Assembly: GCF_034702125.1 (NCBI RefSeq)
Contig: NC_085868.1
Coordinates: 26,688,701 to 26,752,700 of the forward strand
DNA length: 64,000 nt
Direction: 5' to 3'
Origin: Engraulis encrasicolus
Taxonomy: Eukaryota > Chordata > Actinopteri > Clupeiformes > Engraulidae
Shown piece by piece: positions 1-25,717 of this stretch. A model generated the notes under the pieces. That model was not told the origin of the DNA, did no database searches, and saw only the letters and a program-made list of their open reading frames with translations. The position numbers and the translations under genes are program-made. Position 1 is the stretch's first letter. Each line of letters begins with the position of its first letter.

Positions 1-11
1 GCACCCATTAG

Positions 12-260
12 AATGGCCAGGATCTTGGAAAGGGCATGTTGTCGTGCGGTATTGTTGGGTACTGTACTGATAAGGGCAACATAAGCAATGCAACTACTAT
101 ATGCTTCAATTGGATGGAATTCGGCTTCCAGTACCACTCCCAGTGACGGGACCACCGAAGTTGCCTCATGCCATACCCTCCTGAGGCATGTTTCACTTCA
201 GTGTCAGGCGACTCCGGCATTTATCATTGTGATCCCCATTATTACTTTAGGATGACCTAA
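12..260 (+). pseudogene. Ig-like domain remnant at the left edge
   Basis: One reading frame is open from 12 to a stop after about 258 except for a TGA at 144-146. It reads like half of an Ig domain: a B-strand cysteine (GMLSCGIVGYC), then a tryptophan (CFNWMEFG), then the F-strand signature SGDSGIYHCD. The paired-cysteine spacing LSC-x5-YC is reminiscent of the CPxxYC of the BTLA-type exons at the other end of the window. The internal stop and the lack of a clear G strand or donor site suggest a decayed exon. It may also be the 3' end of a gene lying left of the window. Homology beyond Ig-like is inference. Confidence 0.4.
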
Positions 261-587
261 TGATTGGTATGAAAGGCCTGCTAATTAAATATGGGTCATA
301 TAGCAGGAGTTTTTTTTTGTTTGGATTTGTCAATTTGGGGCATCAATTACCTTGATAAGTGACATAGTAAACAGTATCATGTTAATGATCTGCATTTTTT
401 TTGGTATGTTGAATTGCTGTATTGTCAATAAAAAGTTCTGTTTTGTAAAAAATGAATAAAGGAGTGGTGCAGTTAATGTTTATGGTAAAAACGTTGTGTG
501 AAAACGGCTAGTGAAAGTTGGTGTCATGCAGCTTACTGATTTGTAAAAAATTATATCTGCACGATGGAGGTCTAGACTTGTGTTTCT

Positions 588-761
588 CAACGGGGGGCGT
601 TGAGATGGGGCTTAGTTCCCATTGGGGGACATTAGTCTACCCGCATTTTATTTTTCAGTAGGCCTACTAAGGGGGTCGTTGGCAGTCTTGTGTCAAGGTG
701 GTGTTCGGAGGCCTATGATGAGGCCAAGGGGGTGTTGGTTCAAAAAGGTTGCGAACCACTG
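588..761. mobile_element. hAT-type MITE
   Basis: A 174-bp element with imperfect inverted ends (TGTTTCTCAACGGGGG on the left, GGTTGCGAACCACTG on the right). It is flanked by a perfect 8-bp target duplication, gtctagac (580-587 and 762-769). The 8-bp duplication and CA(G)TG-type ends indicate a hAT insertion. There is no coding capacity. Confidence 0.8.
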
Positions 762-769
762 GTCTAGAC

Positions 770-2160
770 TGAAGGCTTGCTATTGTTGCACAGATCTGAA
801 ATGTGCATTTTTTCCCTTTTCATTTTTGCATAGAAGTCTCATCTAAATCCTGCACCTTCAACAGATGAGCAGCGACACTTGACTACAAGACTGGTTTGGA
901 AAATACTTTGTGGAGCATGTAATCAGAAGTCCGATCAGTATATTTTAGACTAGAGCTTCTTGAGGCACTAGGAGGTAATTGCTCTGAAATGTATACTCCA
1001 ATTTCCCAAAGTACCAACACAACAGTGAAAATCAAAAATACAAAAGTTAAGACATTTGGCTTTCAGGAGAAATGTCAGGATGAACTTCCATTTTGAAGGT
1101 CACAGACAAAGTAGCTGTTACCCTACACCAGGTGTGGGGGATCCGTTTCCGAATAAAATTGTATAGCATTCTCCAAGGGCCGTACTATGAACACAAACCA
1201 TGACTTCCCCCTGCACCATAGGCCTATTTTGAAGGTAGCCACCTTTACAACAGACCGCAACTTGATTAGATGCACCCAAAATAGAACTTACATTGCAAAT
1301 GTAATTTCTAATATTCCTTTACAAGTCATTTCATGTGAAACTGCATTGAAATTATATCGGGCTGGATAAGACAGCTTAAAGGGCCATAAATTGCCCTTCA
1401 GACAGAGGTTCCTCACACCAACACCATGACAAGGGACTATCCCATGCTTTGTCTCAAGTTAAAAGTCAGACTATGCTTTCATTGAAGTTCAGTCTTTTGT
1501 CATTGATTGCAGCACACCACAAATAACCCTCAGGATTTGACTCATCACACAATAATAAATGGATTCTCAGTGTTAACACGTTATGAGGGGAAAGACACAG
1601 CCAACCACGTGAGAATTTTTTGACAGACATCAGTTTCCAACTATCAGAGGTTGAGTTGTGCGCAGCTAGGTTATAAACAAAATTTAGAACCCATGTATAG
1701 CTGCTTAGCAGTATTTAAATCACAGCACTGCTTGATTGGGTGCAGACTATAACTGCAGCATGGCTTTTGCAGCACTCCGTAATGGGAGTTGGTAACTAAA
1801 ATCCCCATTTAACTAAAAAAAAAAAAACCCTCATTAAAGAACTACCTTTAACGATCACGCACTTGTCAGTGCACAGTGGTCTTTAGTGCATAGTGTCGTG
1901 GAAAAATCTGAGCACTATGCACTGTGCCCTCGCTGACTGCTGACTATGGCATTAGCTCACCAAAATACAGGTTGGCTCCTGTTTACAATGCAGCGTCTGG
2001 TGCTTGTTTTTACATTTCCTTCACCCCAAAGGGCAACAATCACACATACAAGAATATTGATAAGGCCTGAGCACCAAAACCACACAAAAACACCATAAGG
2101 TAATAGCGAACTTGCAGTGACGCAGAACAGCATGATGTGCAGTAATGGATCAAGAGGCCA
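770..2160. other. Intergenic, no gene seen
   Basis: No exon-like open frame with splice sites or recognisable protein similarity was found on either strand. The region is AT-rich unique-looking sequence with one poly-A run near 1815. Confidence 0.5.
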
Positions 2161-2164
2161 TGTC

Positions 2165-2720
2165 ACTTTTTTTTGTTGGTACACTTTATTTGTTGCTTTG
2201 ACGTGGTCATTTTATTTTAGTAGCTGTTTTCATGCCAGCCACCTATGAGTACATAAGTGCAGCCATAAAAATACCTTCAGCCAGCAGTTCGAATGTAATT
2301 TAAGAAATGGTGTGAAGAATTTCCTATACAATCCCGTGATTTTTCTCGGATGCAGGGAAGAGGGGGCGAAAACTGATGCAATGATGGTAAACAATGTTGG
2401 CCAGTGCCTTCCCAGTGACTTCAAAGTTGTAAAACAGATGGGCTTGGAGACTGGCTTTGTAGAGATTCACTGTGCACTTGGCCTCTTCTTGAGGGAAGGG
2501 GGAAAAAGTGGAATCTACCATTAAAAGACCTCCCAAGAGGTCTTTAGCAGGTGAAACAAAAGAAAAAAATTGTTCACTGTTAATTTTCAGTCCTTTAAAA
2601 AAAAAGAAAAAAGCATCTAGTCCAGGCAGATGATGAAATGGTGGGAGTGACAAGATATGGGGTTGTCAGTCACCACAGCCAACTGGAAACGAGCAGACAA
2701 CTGGACACCATTTTGGAAAT
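2165..2720 (-). other. tpt1: tpt1 3' UTR (exon 6)
   Basis: Exon 6 begins at 2723 after a strong pyrimidine-rich acceptor (ctctctccctccacag) and opens directly with the TGA stop, so nearly all of it is untranslated. A candidate AATAAA signal on the minus strand lies near 2186-2191, which would give a 3' UTR of about 0.55 kb. The 3' end is inferred from this signal only. Confidence 0.6.
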
Positions 2721-5700
2721 TCACTGTGGAGGGAGAGAGAAAACCAAGAATTGGTCAACAGGTCAAAACACACCCAACAAGTAGACTATGGAACAGTAGA
2801 CATTGAGGTAACGACGACCCAAGTAGTGTTTTCACGAGGTGAAGTAACAAAAGGTAACAAAACCTTAACTGCGGCTTTCAAACAAGCCATCATATAGATT
2901 TGTCTAAATTTATAATAACGGCACTAGAACCCTTTATCTCGGTGTGCAAAATGCAGCCATGTAACATGTAAAGAGTGTCTAAATTTGCGATGTTGTCCTC
3001 TGGTACTATCCGACCTGCCACGGTCTGGGGCTGGCGGGAAGCGGGAGAACTGTCGCTATTGCACCAGTTTGCAAACCAAGAAGCCACAAAGACAGGCCTC
3101 AGGTCTATCAGCTGATGCTGCTGGAGTGGAGATGGATTTGTTCATTAAAATTTACAGAAAAGTCGGTTTTCAATGCATTTTCCTTGACGTGTATACATGC
3201 GTATGGGCTTTAAAAGCTTGCTTGCTTTTTAATCACCCGACTTTACATTACACTTAGCTGATGCTTTCATTTTATTCAAAGTGACTGAGTTATTATTTGT
3301 CAGGGTATTGGTTACAGCCCCCCCCCCCTCTGTACCACTGCAGCAGTGAATGCAGCAAACAGAGCCATAAATAAAACGAATAAAATCTAGGCAAATGCAG
3401 GAATGCAATACTTACGCATTTCTCCTTCTCCAGCCCGTCCTTGAAGAAGAGCATGAAGGGCGTGATGCCGTCCTCTCTGAAGTTGAGGAATCCCAAGCAG
3501 CCGTCGGGGTTCTGGGACTCTCCAGAGAAGAACTATCACAGGGACACACAAGCAGGCAGGCGTTAAAGGACCAGTCCACCATCTTTGGGGAAACATGTTG
3601 ATTTCACACCTCCTCTCGATTTAAATTAATTCAATTTCACCCTCATCCTGCTCTTCCAAGCTGTTGCAATTCTGGTGATATTACTTTTTTGCACGAGTCA
3701 TTGAATCAAATGGGACTGGTTGTTAAGAATTGCCATTCAACATTTGGTACCAACCAGTTCAATGATACATGCTAAGGGGTAATATCAACAGAATCAGATG
3801 TTGACAAAACTCAATGTGTGTCTTAAACAACTGCCTACTTATCCCACAAACACAATCACAATCACAACTATACCGCTTACAGAAACCTACCAGCAGCAGT
3901 ATATATTAACCAGCCATGCGGTCATTGACCCTGGTGCATGTCACAGCGTGCTCAGACCAAGATTTCGTTTCATAGGTCGCAACCTCCAAAGGTGTCCTAA
4001 GAATGTCATCATGGCAGTTGTGACCAAGCACCTTCTGTTCTGTTGCTGACAATACTACTCAGGAGGCAAGTGCAAGGCTTTGCTTTGAACAAAAACACCA
4101 ATGTGGTTTCAAAAAACGTCAGTTAAAAAAAAATATATATACTGCAAACAATCTCAATGACGTGAAATGTAGCAGTAGTAGTCGGGAGCAAAATGATAGC
4201 CATATTCCCATTTTGACCATTAACATGGCAACTCATTAAGCCACTACTCTTAAGTCATCACTGCCCTTGTAGTTGAACTTTTTTTTTAAAAAAATGCTTT
4301 ACACTTTCAAAAGCACATTAACACCATACCCGACTGCTTGAATCACTCACCTGTAAATCCTTAAGACTGCCGACCAGCTTCTTGACCTCTGCCGGGGCTC
4401 CCTTCATGAACTCCTCCACTCGGCCGGGGTTCTCCTCCTCCAGCTTGCTCTTCACTCTGCAAGAGGGAAATTGTCAATGCTTAGTCCACTCATCCCAATG
4501 AAATCATTGTGGGGAAAAAAAAACATTTAAAAAAAAAGGTGCACTGTGTAAGATGGTGACCAGAGTCGGTATTACAACTATGCTGCAAACTGAAACTGTG
4601 CAGTCTACTGCCAAATTTGATCTTTTCATGAATATTTACTAAATAATACCCTAATATTTACAAGTATGACAAAAGTACAGATGGTTTTGCGGTCAAAAAT
4701 GTAAATTTCTGGAAATTCAAGATGAGACAATGAAGACCCCCTTTTCAAGTATGAAAAGTGCAATTTTCCCAGTCATAATGAATACTTGAATTCGACGGTG
4801 GTAAGTATTCATGAAAAAGGTAACATTTGTGAATCAGCAGCATGAATTCTGGAAATAAAAACTTCTAGAAATATTACACGGTGCACCTTTGAATACACAG
4901 TGATCTCAGCGTAATCTTCATTTAAAATAGATACTGATTGGTGTCGTCCCTTCTTCAAACCGAAACGGCACGAGATGGCACGCCCCAGAAAGCGCAGGGA
5001 TCTTTACTTTGGCATCCGCATTTTGTAAACCCAGTGCAGCCACACACAGACCCACTGAGCTGTCAAGGATGCGTTACGATACGATGTTGCTACTTCATGA
5101 CATGCATGAGCACTGAACAGGTTAGTACTGTACTTCAACATCATCTCCTAGACCAGTGTTTCCCAACCAGGGGTACGTGTACCACTAGGGGTACGCGAGC
5201 ACTCTGCAGGGGGTACTTGGGAAAAAAATATATTTTAACAAATATATGGAGCTTAGTTACATTGGGATGGAGAAAGCGATATAGAACTTGACTTAGGGGG
5301 TACTCATGGCACAACGAAAAGGCTTGGGGGTACACAAGACAAAAAAGGTTGGGAAACACTGTCCTAGACAACCATTTTCACTGAATGTTTGACTTATTTC
5401 TATTAATGTGGCGAAACTCAATGTAAACCCTCTAATTCATTGTCTGGTTGATATATGATCAAAAAAAATATATTTTAGTCATGCAAACCGGCAAATGTTA
5501 TGCAACCTTTCAATAGGCAATTGAACAGTTTAGTTGAACAGCACATGTAATGCATTTCAATTGTTGTAATCATTGACAACTTACTAACTTAAAATATTGT
5601 AACAGAACTAGCCTGCAACAGGCAGCCAAAGTTGGCAAAGGTGCCACAACCATGTTGCAGCAGCAGTAGTCATGTGAGAAGGCAAGAGAGTCTAAAAGCA

Positions 5701-8616
5701 GCTCTAAGAAACTTCTAGTGAGCAGCCCTTTTAATCCTCCTGCAACAAGCTTTACTACTCACTTGCATAAAAGATGTGGCACAGTACTGCAATTGATAAG
5801 TTCTAAGCAACTTTTTTTCTGTTTATTAGCCACTTTAACAAGTGATCCCGATGGTTAAATGGGTGATAAGTAACCCACTTGCTCAAGATTCCTGGAATGC
5901 TGCAAACCTTTTTTCTTGTTTTTGGTTGATTAGCTAGGAAGTTTTGCCTTCACAAGTTCTAAAAAAAAGTACCGCATGTAGGAGTGTGAGTGGGGTAGGT
6001 ATAGCAACTATGCTGCATACTCCCAAATTCTTCTGTCATGAATATGTACCAAGCTATAAACTACCATTTCTTAGTAGTGTTGCACCGATACCGATACCAG
6101 TATCGGCCGGGGCCCCGATACTGCACTAAAATGGTGGTATCGGTCGATACCAACAAATAGGGCACCGATACCATTTACAGATGCTAGTATGACAGTTAAA
6201 CGGAGGCTTGATCTTAGTTATTTTACATCATGGGTATTTAAAAGTATAAAAAGTTCTACTGGAGTAGGCAGCAGCCTGACAAAGCCATAATAGCAATTAT
6301 GTTATATCCAAGTAGTAGCCTATGTAACTTTTCATATATATACACTGTATATAAATTTCGAACAGAGTAGTATCGGTCGATGCTGCACAATCAGGTATCG
6401 GGGCTAAAAAAAAATGGTATCGGCGCAACACTATTTCTTAGTATGACGAAGTGAAGTACATTTTGCAGCTGAAAACGTACATTTCTGGACATTCAAAATG
6501 GCTGACATGGACAAGAACCACCTTTTCATACATGAAGTCTAATTTTCCCAATCATAATGATTACTTGATGCTAAGAAGTTACGCATAACTTGTTAAACTT
6601 TGATCCAGCGTACAGTCTTCAAGTGTGCTTTTAGGCTAACCTGTCTGGCAATATTGTGCAAGATCCCTTAACACCTTTATTACCCCATGGCAACAATAGA
6701 GTAAGTAGTTGGGGTGCGATCATGGCTCAGTGGGGTGCGGCGCCAAACCATTACCGCAGAGATACACCAGCGGCGATCTGAGCGAGTCGAGCGACGGAAG
6801 TAATTGACTTTGTGTTGAGTCGAGAGACAAAAGCGATTCTGGAGACTAGAGCGATTTGCGCGACAATTTGAAGTTGAAATCTTTTCAACTTTCTATGACG
6901 CGGTTCGGCGACAAGCCGCAACAGCCAATGACTGTATAGAGGTCAGTGACCACAGCCAATGGGAATGCTTGAATGCTTTGCCTTCTGCCTGTACGGACAT
7001 ACTCTAGTCTCCTCAATCTCTCGTATCGCTTGCTGCTACACTCTGTCGCTTGAGTCGCGTCGCCGCTGGTGTATCTGTGCGGTTAGAGTACCCAACCCAC
7101 GTCATTTCATGATCCTTCCCCACATCTCCTCACTCATTTCCTGCCTCTCTCTACAATCCTCTCAAAGACACAAAAAGCCCTTTAACATAAGAAACTACTA
7201 CTAGCAGAACCTTCACTTTCCAAGGCCCACGCAGTACTTACGCCTTCATGTAGTCCTTGGCATAGACGAGGAAAGCCTTCTTGTCCATGGGGGGCATCTC
7301 CTGGAGCTTGTGGTTCAGGACGATGTCAATGCCCGACACCTGGCTGTTCTCTGTGCCCTCGTCACCACCCTCAGCCGACGCGTTGCCACCGATCAGAGCA
7401 TCGTCGATGTCATCCCCCGATCTTGTCACCATCTACAACGGGCGAAATGAAAAGTCAGAAATCTAAGCTTGGGAAAAAAAAGAAAACCTTGACTGTTACA
7501 CATGCGTCACAGGATATCGTCTTGGCATTCAACAAGACATGACAAAACAAGACATGCATGTTGATGGTTGGGTAGTTGGCAATATTGCTCATGTCATTGA
7601 GCAAGTCAACTCGTGATTCACAAATCAGAATTGCTGCCATCAAATGTTGCCCAACATTAAGGTGGTGCCTTTTTGGACATCCTCAGTTGATCAATGATGT
7701 AGCTACGCACCTCAGCCTTTTAATTCCAAAACTATGCGGAAAGCAAGGCTCTACTCGGCTAGGGTGGGGTGGGGTGGGGTGTCCATCCAACACAGTAGGC
7801 ATATATTGCGTAAGCACTCTATTCCAAGACATGAGAAACTTCTGGGCGTCATGCTGACGTCTCATTTAAAAGGAAAACGTCACTCACCTTTCCCTCAACT
7901 TCGTACATCATGTCGGTCTCTTGGATTTTGTAGATGTCCGAAAACATCTCGTCGCCTTCAGAAACAAAGCAGAGAAATTCAAGTTAAGGCAACCTCACCG
8001 TAGTCTGCCACGAAAACAAAGTCACACGACAAGGCCTAGATGCAGGGCCATTCATGGGCGCTGTATGCCGCTGCCCAAGTTCTCATAGCTAGCTAGCATT
8101 GGTTTTACCGGGACCGGCTAACTAGCTTTACACCAAAAGAATAATTGCAAAAATAACCACTGAAGGGTAGAACACAACTGGAGGTTCAAAACAACACGCA
8201 CTTAGTGAAACAGTTTCCATATGGCCTTTCATTTGACTAATTTGAGTCACATGTCTTGCTGCAATGCCGACTCCTATTATGGCTAACGTTACAAAGTTTA
8301 CCATTCAATGCGAAACGTTCGCACCCACAAAGGTGTAAAATCATAAACAAAGTTATGGATGTATGAAGAGATCCTGTGTGCTTACAAGTAGAGTGAATAC
8401 TGTAATTACAACAATGGCTGGTTATTCAAATGGCGAAGTTTACTACAACAAAGCCTTTAGGAATTCACTGCTATGCTAACCGGCGTAGGCCCCATTTAAG
8501 TTAGTTAACCAGATATCAGTTCAATAACCAATATATAAATTACCCATGATATGAACACAAAGATTAAGTGAAAAACTTTCTATCTCACCGGTGAGGATGT
8601 CCTTGAAGATAATCAT
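2721..8616 (-). CDS. tpt1: Translationally controlled tumor protein (TCTP/fortilin)
   Basis: Exons on the minus strand are 8589-8616, 7888-7955, 7242-7432, 4351-4456, 3416-3532 and 2721-2723 (stop only). All junctions are GT-AG and the phases match, giving 170 residues. The usual length of the family is about 171-172. Recognisable TCTP blocks are the start [16 protein letters not shown], the flexible loop with [12 protein letters not shown], the helical segment [16 protein letters not shown], and the C-terminal block [19 protein letters not shown] ending in KC. TCTP is a conserved cytosolic calcium- and tubulin-binding, growth-associated and anti-apoptotic protein. The ATG is the family start. 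Introns hold several MITEs (4.5, 5.2, 6.1-6.4 and 6.8-7.1 kb). No frameshift or stop was seen, so the gene should be functional. Confidence 0.96.
3540..4340. other. tpt1 intron 4, no extra gene
   Basis: The intron carries what looks like an interspersed repeat fragment around 3568-3700 (AAAGGACCAGTCCACC start). Nothing coding was recognised on either strand. Confidence 0.4.
4527..4890 (-). repeat. MITE family 'AAAGG-ACACTGTG', copy 1
   Basis: Ends read AAGGTGCACTGTG and CACGGTGCACCTTT. The body matches, in reverse, the copies at 30.8 kb and 44.2 kb, sharing CATGAATACTTACCACC-, CTGGGAAAATT- and CATGAAAAGGGGG-type segments. It is non-coding and lies in tpt1 intron 3. Confidence 0.65.
5154..5361. 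mobile_element. hAT MITE (CAGTGTTTCCCAACC ends)
   Basis: A 208-bp element in tpt1 intron 3. Its left end is CAGTGTTTCCCAACCAGGGG and its right end GGTTGGGAAACACTG. The flanking 8-bp duplication tcctagac is perfect (5146-5153, 5362-5369). A second member of this family lies at 57162-57454. Confidence 0.9.
5985..6590 (-). repeat. MITE family 'AAAGG-ACACTGTG', copy 2, interrupted
   Basis: Segments on both sides of the 6075-6433 hAT element (AGCAACTATGCTGC on the left, TTTTCCCAATCATAATGA on the right) align in order with copy 1 at 4.5 kb. The hAT element therefore jumped into an older copy. The outer ends are degraded. Confidence 0.55.
6075..6433. mobile_element. hAT MITE with CCGATACC repeats
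   Basis: A 359-bp element with near-perfect ends TAGTGTTGCACCGATACC and GGTATCGGCGCAACACTA, and a perfect 8-bp target duplication tttcttag (6067-6074, 6434-6441). GATACCG and CGGTATC motifs recur inside. It is nested in the older MITE above. Confidence 0.9.
6754..7082. mobile_element. PIF/Harbinger-like MITE
   Basis: Ends are CCGCAGAGATACACCAGCGG and CCGCTGGTGTATCTGTGCGG (one mismatch), flanked by TTA on both sides (6751-6753, 7083-7085). A 3-bp T-N-A duplication is the PIF/Harbinger signature. The interior contains repeated CGAGCGA and GAGTCG words and codes for nothing evident. It lies about 160 bp from tpt1 exon 3. Confidence 0.75.
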
Positions 8617-8760
8617 TTTGCAGGATTGTATAGGATCGTTTCTCTGCTGTAGGGCGGCTGGTACTACCCTGCTGACGGACTCAGCTGAAAAGGCCGGTCA
8701 GTGCTGTCTCATCTCAGTTAGCGTTGAAAAAGCAGTGAAAAGGATGACGTCAGGACAACG
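8617..8760 (-). promoter_or_regulatory. tpt1: tpt1 promoter and 5' leader with a CRE
   Basis: A perfect palindromic cAMP-response element, TGACGTCA, lies at 8745-8752, about 130 bp upstream of the tpt1 ATG. Between it and the ATG, minus-strand CCTTTTCAGC near 8687-8696 resembles a 5'-terminal oligopyrimidine start. TPT1 mRNAs are known TOP messages and the mammalian promoter has a functional CRE. The CRE is seen directly; the transcription start is inferred. Confidence 0.55.
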
Positions 8761-9060
8761 TAAAAATCTAGGCTAAAAAAATAATGATCTGCCACCTTGT
8801 GGACTGGAGTGGTGTATGGTTTTCCAAGTGCAAAGATGTGGAAAGATGCGATATGATGTGCGCAAAATATCAGCATCTTCTTCCTCTTCTTTGTGGTTTT
8901 CCTTTCTTTTTGGATTTAGACCCCAATGTGAAGGACATGTGTTTTTCTTATGTATTAGGCCTACAACTAGCCTACCGATAGCCTATGGCTACAATCAATG
9001 AAGACCTCCTCATATTATATTTATTTTACTATAATTATTAGGCCTAAGCCGCCTAGCATA

Positions 9061-9118
<58 letters not shown>

Positions 9119-9163
9119 CTTCTTCTTCTTCTTCTTCTTCTTCTTCTTCTTCTTCTTCTTCTT
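9061..9163 (+). repeat. Compound (TTG)n-(TTC)n microsatellite
   Basis: About 19 TTG units run into about 15 TTC units with an abrupt switch near 9119. This is a low-complexity tract; apparent Cys/Ser open frames through it are not genes. Confidence 0.95.
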
Positions 9164-10856
9164 GTTGCATTAGGTTTTTAAATTATGCTATATTGCATCT
9201 GGTGTCATTTAATAATGCACCATCGTGCACAGCACACATAAAGGAAGCGAAAGCAGATGAGTGAAAGGCCAGGCGTAGGGCAGGCAATTGGTCGTTAGTC
9301 GGCGCTCTTATCGTGGTGTTTGCAGGCTGAGTGTCCGCACGTGCGGCTTTCCCTGTGTTTGTATGCAAGCGAGAGTGAAGACTATATAGCCTACAAAGTG
9401 GGCGTGTTGCTAGAGTCTTTTAAATGAGCCTGGCTGCCGCTGAAGTTTTACAGTAAACTATCTGGCGTGAATGAAGGATTATCGTTGGAAGGAACTCAAC
9501 CGTCTCCAGCAAAATGTTTATTTATGAGAGGTATGGTGTTTTTCAGCTCTGAGATTTAAAATGATGCAGCTACTTAAATAATATCATCTAGCTTTATTTC
9601 TTTAAATTTACTTTACAAAATAATGTATTTTGATCGATTTTGAAGTCGAATTCTACTCGTTGAAACTTAATGTTATTTTGCACTAACCTACCTAACATGG
9701 TTGCTGTCATCATGTAGTAGCCTAAGAGATAGCCGTTCACATCATAACAATTATGGGGTTATTTATGTCACATTTTATTTAAATAATTATGGAACGTGTT
9801 TAATTTACATATTTACATATTTATGGAGCGTGTTTAATTTGTTTACTAGCCTATAATGCGTGCGTAAAAGTGTGCGTAAATGCCTACATTCGCCAAATGG
9901 CCGAGAACGCCTCTGTTCTCTGAAATCTTGCAGCATCATATGAAACTGCCTCGCACATTCCAGACAGCAGAAACCTCAAACAAGTTGACGAAATCCCACA
10001 AGGAATTGTTTGAGGTCCGAAGGGCGTCTTTCAGGGCACAGCAGCTCAGAAGAGCCTCTCTGCCTTCAAGCTAGGACTGGTGCGCTTCCTGGCACCCGGA
10101 ACGTGGGAGTGCAACCGCAAAAGCTTTTAATTGCTACTGTTTCATTGGGCATGCTGAGGGGCATGGAAACGCTCCAAGTTTCTTGTGATTGCTGCAGAGG
10201 ATCTTTTTTTCTGCATTCAGTGTCAAGTCTACAACATTCTCAGTTTATGTGCAGATAACATCTTCTTGAACACATTCACTTTTTGTAATCAGACAATCAA
10301 TGCTGTCTAGGATTGTTCATAATTAGAGTGGTCATGTAGGGAGGCTACCCTAACATCAAAAGCATGGCTTGATGCTTGCCAGATGATTGTAAGTTCCTTT
10401 TAGGGGGTGGCTGGTTTAGAGCTGACAGGAGCAAAATCCAGGTGGAGGAGAGACGGCCACCTGCCGGTTTTTCATGGGTCATATATCTGTGTCAGCAGAC
10501 CCCCTACTAAATTAACAGCCATATTGTGTTGTGTTTAGCAAGCAACACAACACTATGTAGAGCTCTTTTTAAAAGCAGTCCATTATTGTGATAGCTGGTT
10601 GGTGAAGTGTAGGGGTCTGCGTGGTGACATACCCATATCTCCTGAATGTTACGTTTTGTGAATGGACTGAGAGAGTCACTGAAAGTATATGAATACATGT
10701 GACAAATCTTTATTCATCAAGGCTCTCATAATGTGTAAAAGGTTGTTAGACTCGGTGGTACTGTCTTCATTTTCAGTGTCTTCCTGTGTGTTTCATGGAA
10801 GCACACAATTCAGATCCCCCCCCCCCCCCCCCAAATGATTCATTTTAGTATGCAAA

Positions 10857-10947
<91 letters not shown>

Positions 10948-10976
10948 GTCTTTCTCTCTTTCTCTCTGTCCCTCTG

Positions 10977-11054
<78 letters not shown>

Positions 11055-11270
11055 GCACACACACACACACACACGCACGCACACACACACACACACATAT
11101 ATCAAAGAGAGGAATAGAGAATCAAGACATGGAAAGACAATCATCACAGACCAAACCCGTCACATAATCACAATCAAATTGCAGAGCGTCCTTTCATCAC
11201 TGATAGTCACAAGTGACCTCCTCGTGTCCAACCTTTTCCTGTTTTCTCATCTTGTCTGTGTTTTTTTTAG
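9164..11270. other. Intergenic region upstream of the CD200-like gene
   Basis: No coding exon was recognised. A TATA-like CTATATAGC near 9381 and an exon-like segment ending in a GAG|GTATGG donor near 9533 could be the distal promoter and first exon of the CD200-like gene. This is weak inference. The rest is AT-rich sequence, a C-run at 10817 and microsatellites. Confidence 0.3.
10861..11098 (+). repeat. (CT)n followed by (CA)n microsatellites
   Basis: A CT tract runs from 10861 to about 10946, then an interrupted CA tract from 10985 to 11098. Confidence 0.95.
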
Positions 11271-11356
11271 AAACTGGAGAATGCAAGAGGAAAGCTGGAT
11301 AAAACCTGTCTATTGAGGATTTGTCACAGGGCGGGTGAAACCGCACTCAATTCCAG
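11271..11356 (+). other. Possible non-coding 5' exon of the CD200-like gene
   Basis: An 86-bp segment bounded by a strong acceptor (TGTGTTTTTTTTAG) and a consensus donor (TTCCAG|GTAGGC), lying 0.8 kb before the signal-peptide exon, which itself begins six bases before its ATG. Its own ATG opens only a short upstream frame. The splice-site strength and position suggest a 5' UTR exon. Confidence 0.35.
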
Positions 11357-11754
11357 GTAGGCTACAGAACGTGCCACATACTACTACTGCCTGTGAGTGG
11401 TCACTGACTCACACTATCCAGCTATGGATGACGGAAAAGTAGAGATGAGCACAGACCCGTGGACAGGAGGTTACCGCCCCGCCGACAAGGGGTCACCGGC
11501 CCACCCACAGGGATCAAAGGCCAGCTTGGACCAGGGAGATGAGAGGCTCAGAATTGAGGCCCCCCTCTTATATTGTGTGTTTAGAGAGTGAGGCCCTTTC
11601 AGATGATTTTGTCCTCAGCCCGGTCATGGCTGCCAGTGGCCCTGGATGGACAAACACTCGCACATCACATATCACACATCGCACATCACAAATGAGTATT
11701 TTCTAATTTAATTTTTTTTTCTAGATTGTCATGTGATTTCTAATGGCTTTTGTG

Positions 11755-11915
11755 TCTTTTTTGAATAGGACAGTTGAAATTATGTCAGGAGAGAGAGTGT
11801 TAGAGTGAGATAAGGCAGGGTTGCGGCATTACTCAGGCTAGACTCGAACCCAGGTCCCCATGGGCATGCAATTATGTGTGCAGGCTGCATGTGTGTTACG
11901 CTACAGGGCCCTGCA
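11755..11915 (-). mobile_element. tRNA-derived SINE, degraded
   Basis: In minus orientation it carries a tRNA-like B box (complement of GACTCGAACCCAGG) followed by the body also seen at 16.2 and 52.0 kb (TAGGACAGTTGA, GGAGAGAGAG). Ends are eroded. Confidence 0.6.
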
Positions 11916-12146
11916 TCATGATTATTAAAAAAACAGATATTTATGATGAAACCAAATGTAGCTTACATAACAAGACATGACTGTTACAAGTCACTGTCTA
12001 TAACAAATTTTACATTGCATTATTGTTCAGTCGAACATTACACAATGAAAAAATATTGCTCTGAAGAACTGGAGGTTTGTTGTGCTGGTTTGTTGTGCTG
12101 TTAAATCCTTAAATGTTCTTCTTGTGTGTTTTCTCCGCAGACCAAG

Positions 12147-25717
<13,571 letters not shown>

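Noticed and set aside
2324..2653. 109-codon minus-strand frame
   Set aside because: It lies within the tpt1 3' UTR, has no protein similarity and is split by low-complexity lysine/phenylalanine stretches.
8998..9264. Open frame with long Cys and Ser runs
   Set aside because: It is translation of the (TTG)n-(TTC)n microsatellite, with no splice or coding support.
10835..11167. Ser/Leu- and His/Thr-rich open frames on both strands
   Set aside because: Products of CT and CA microsatellites. The same applies to similar frames at 13.9, 23.0, 28.7, 31.9 and 45.0-45.6 kb.
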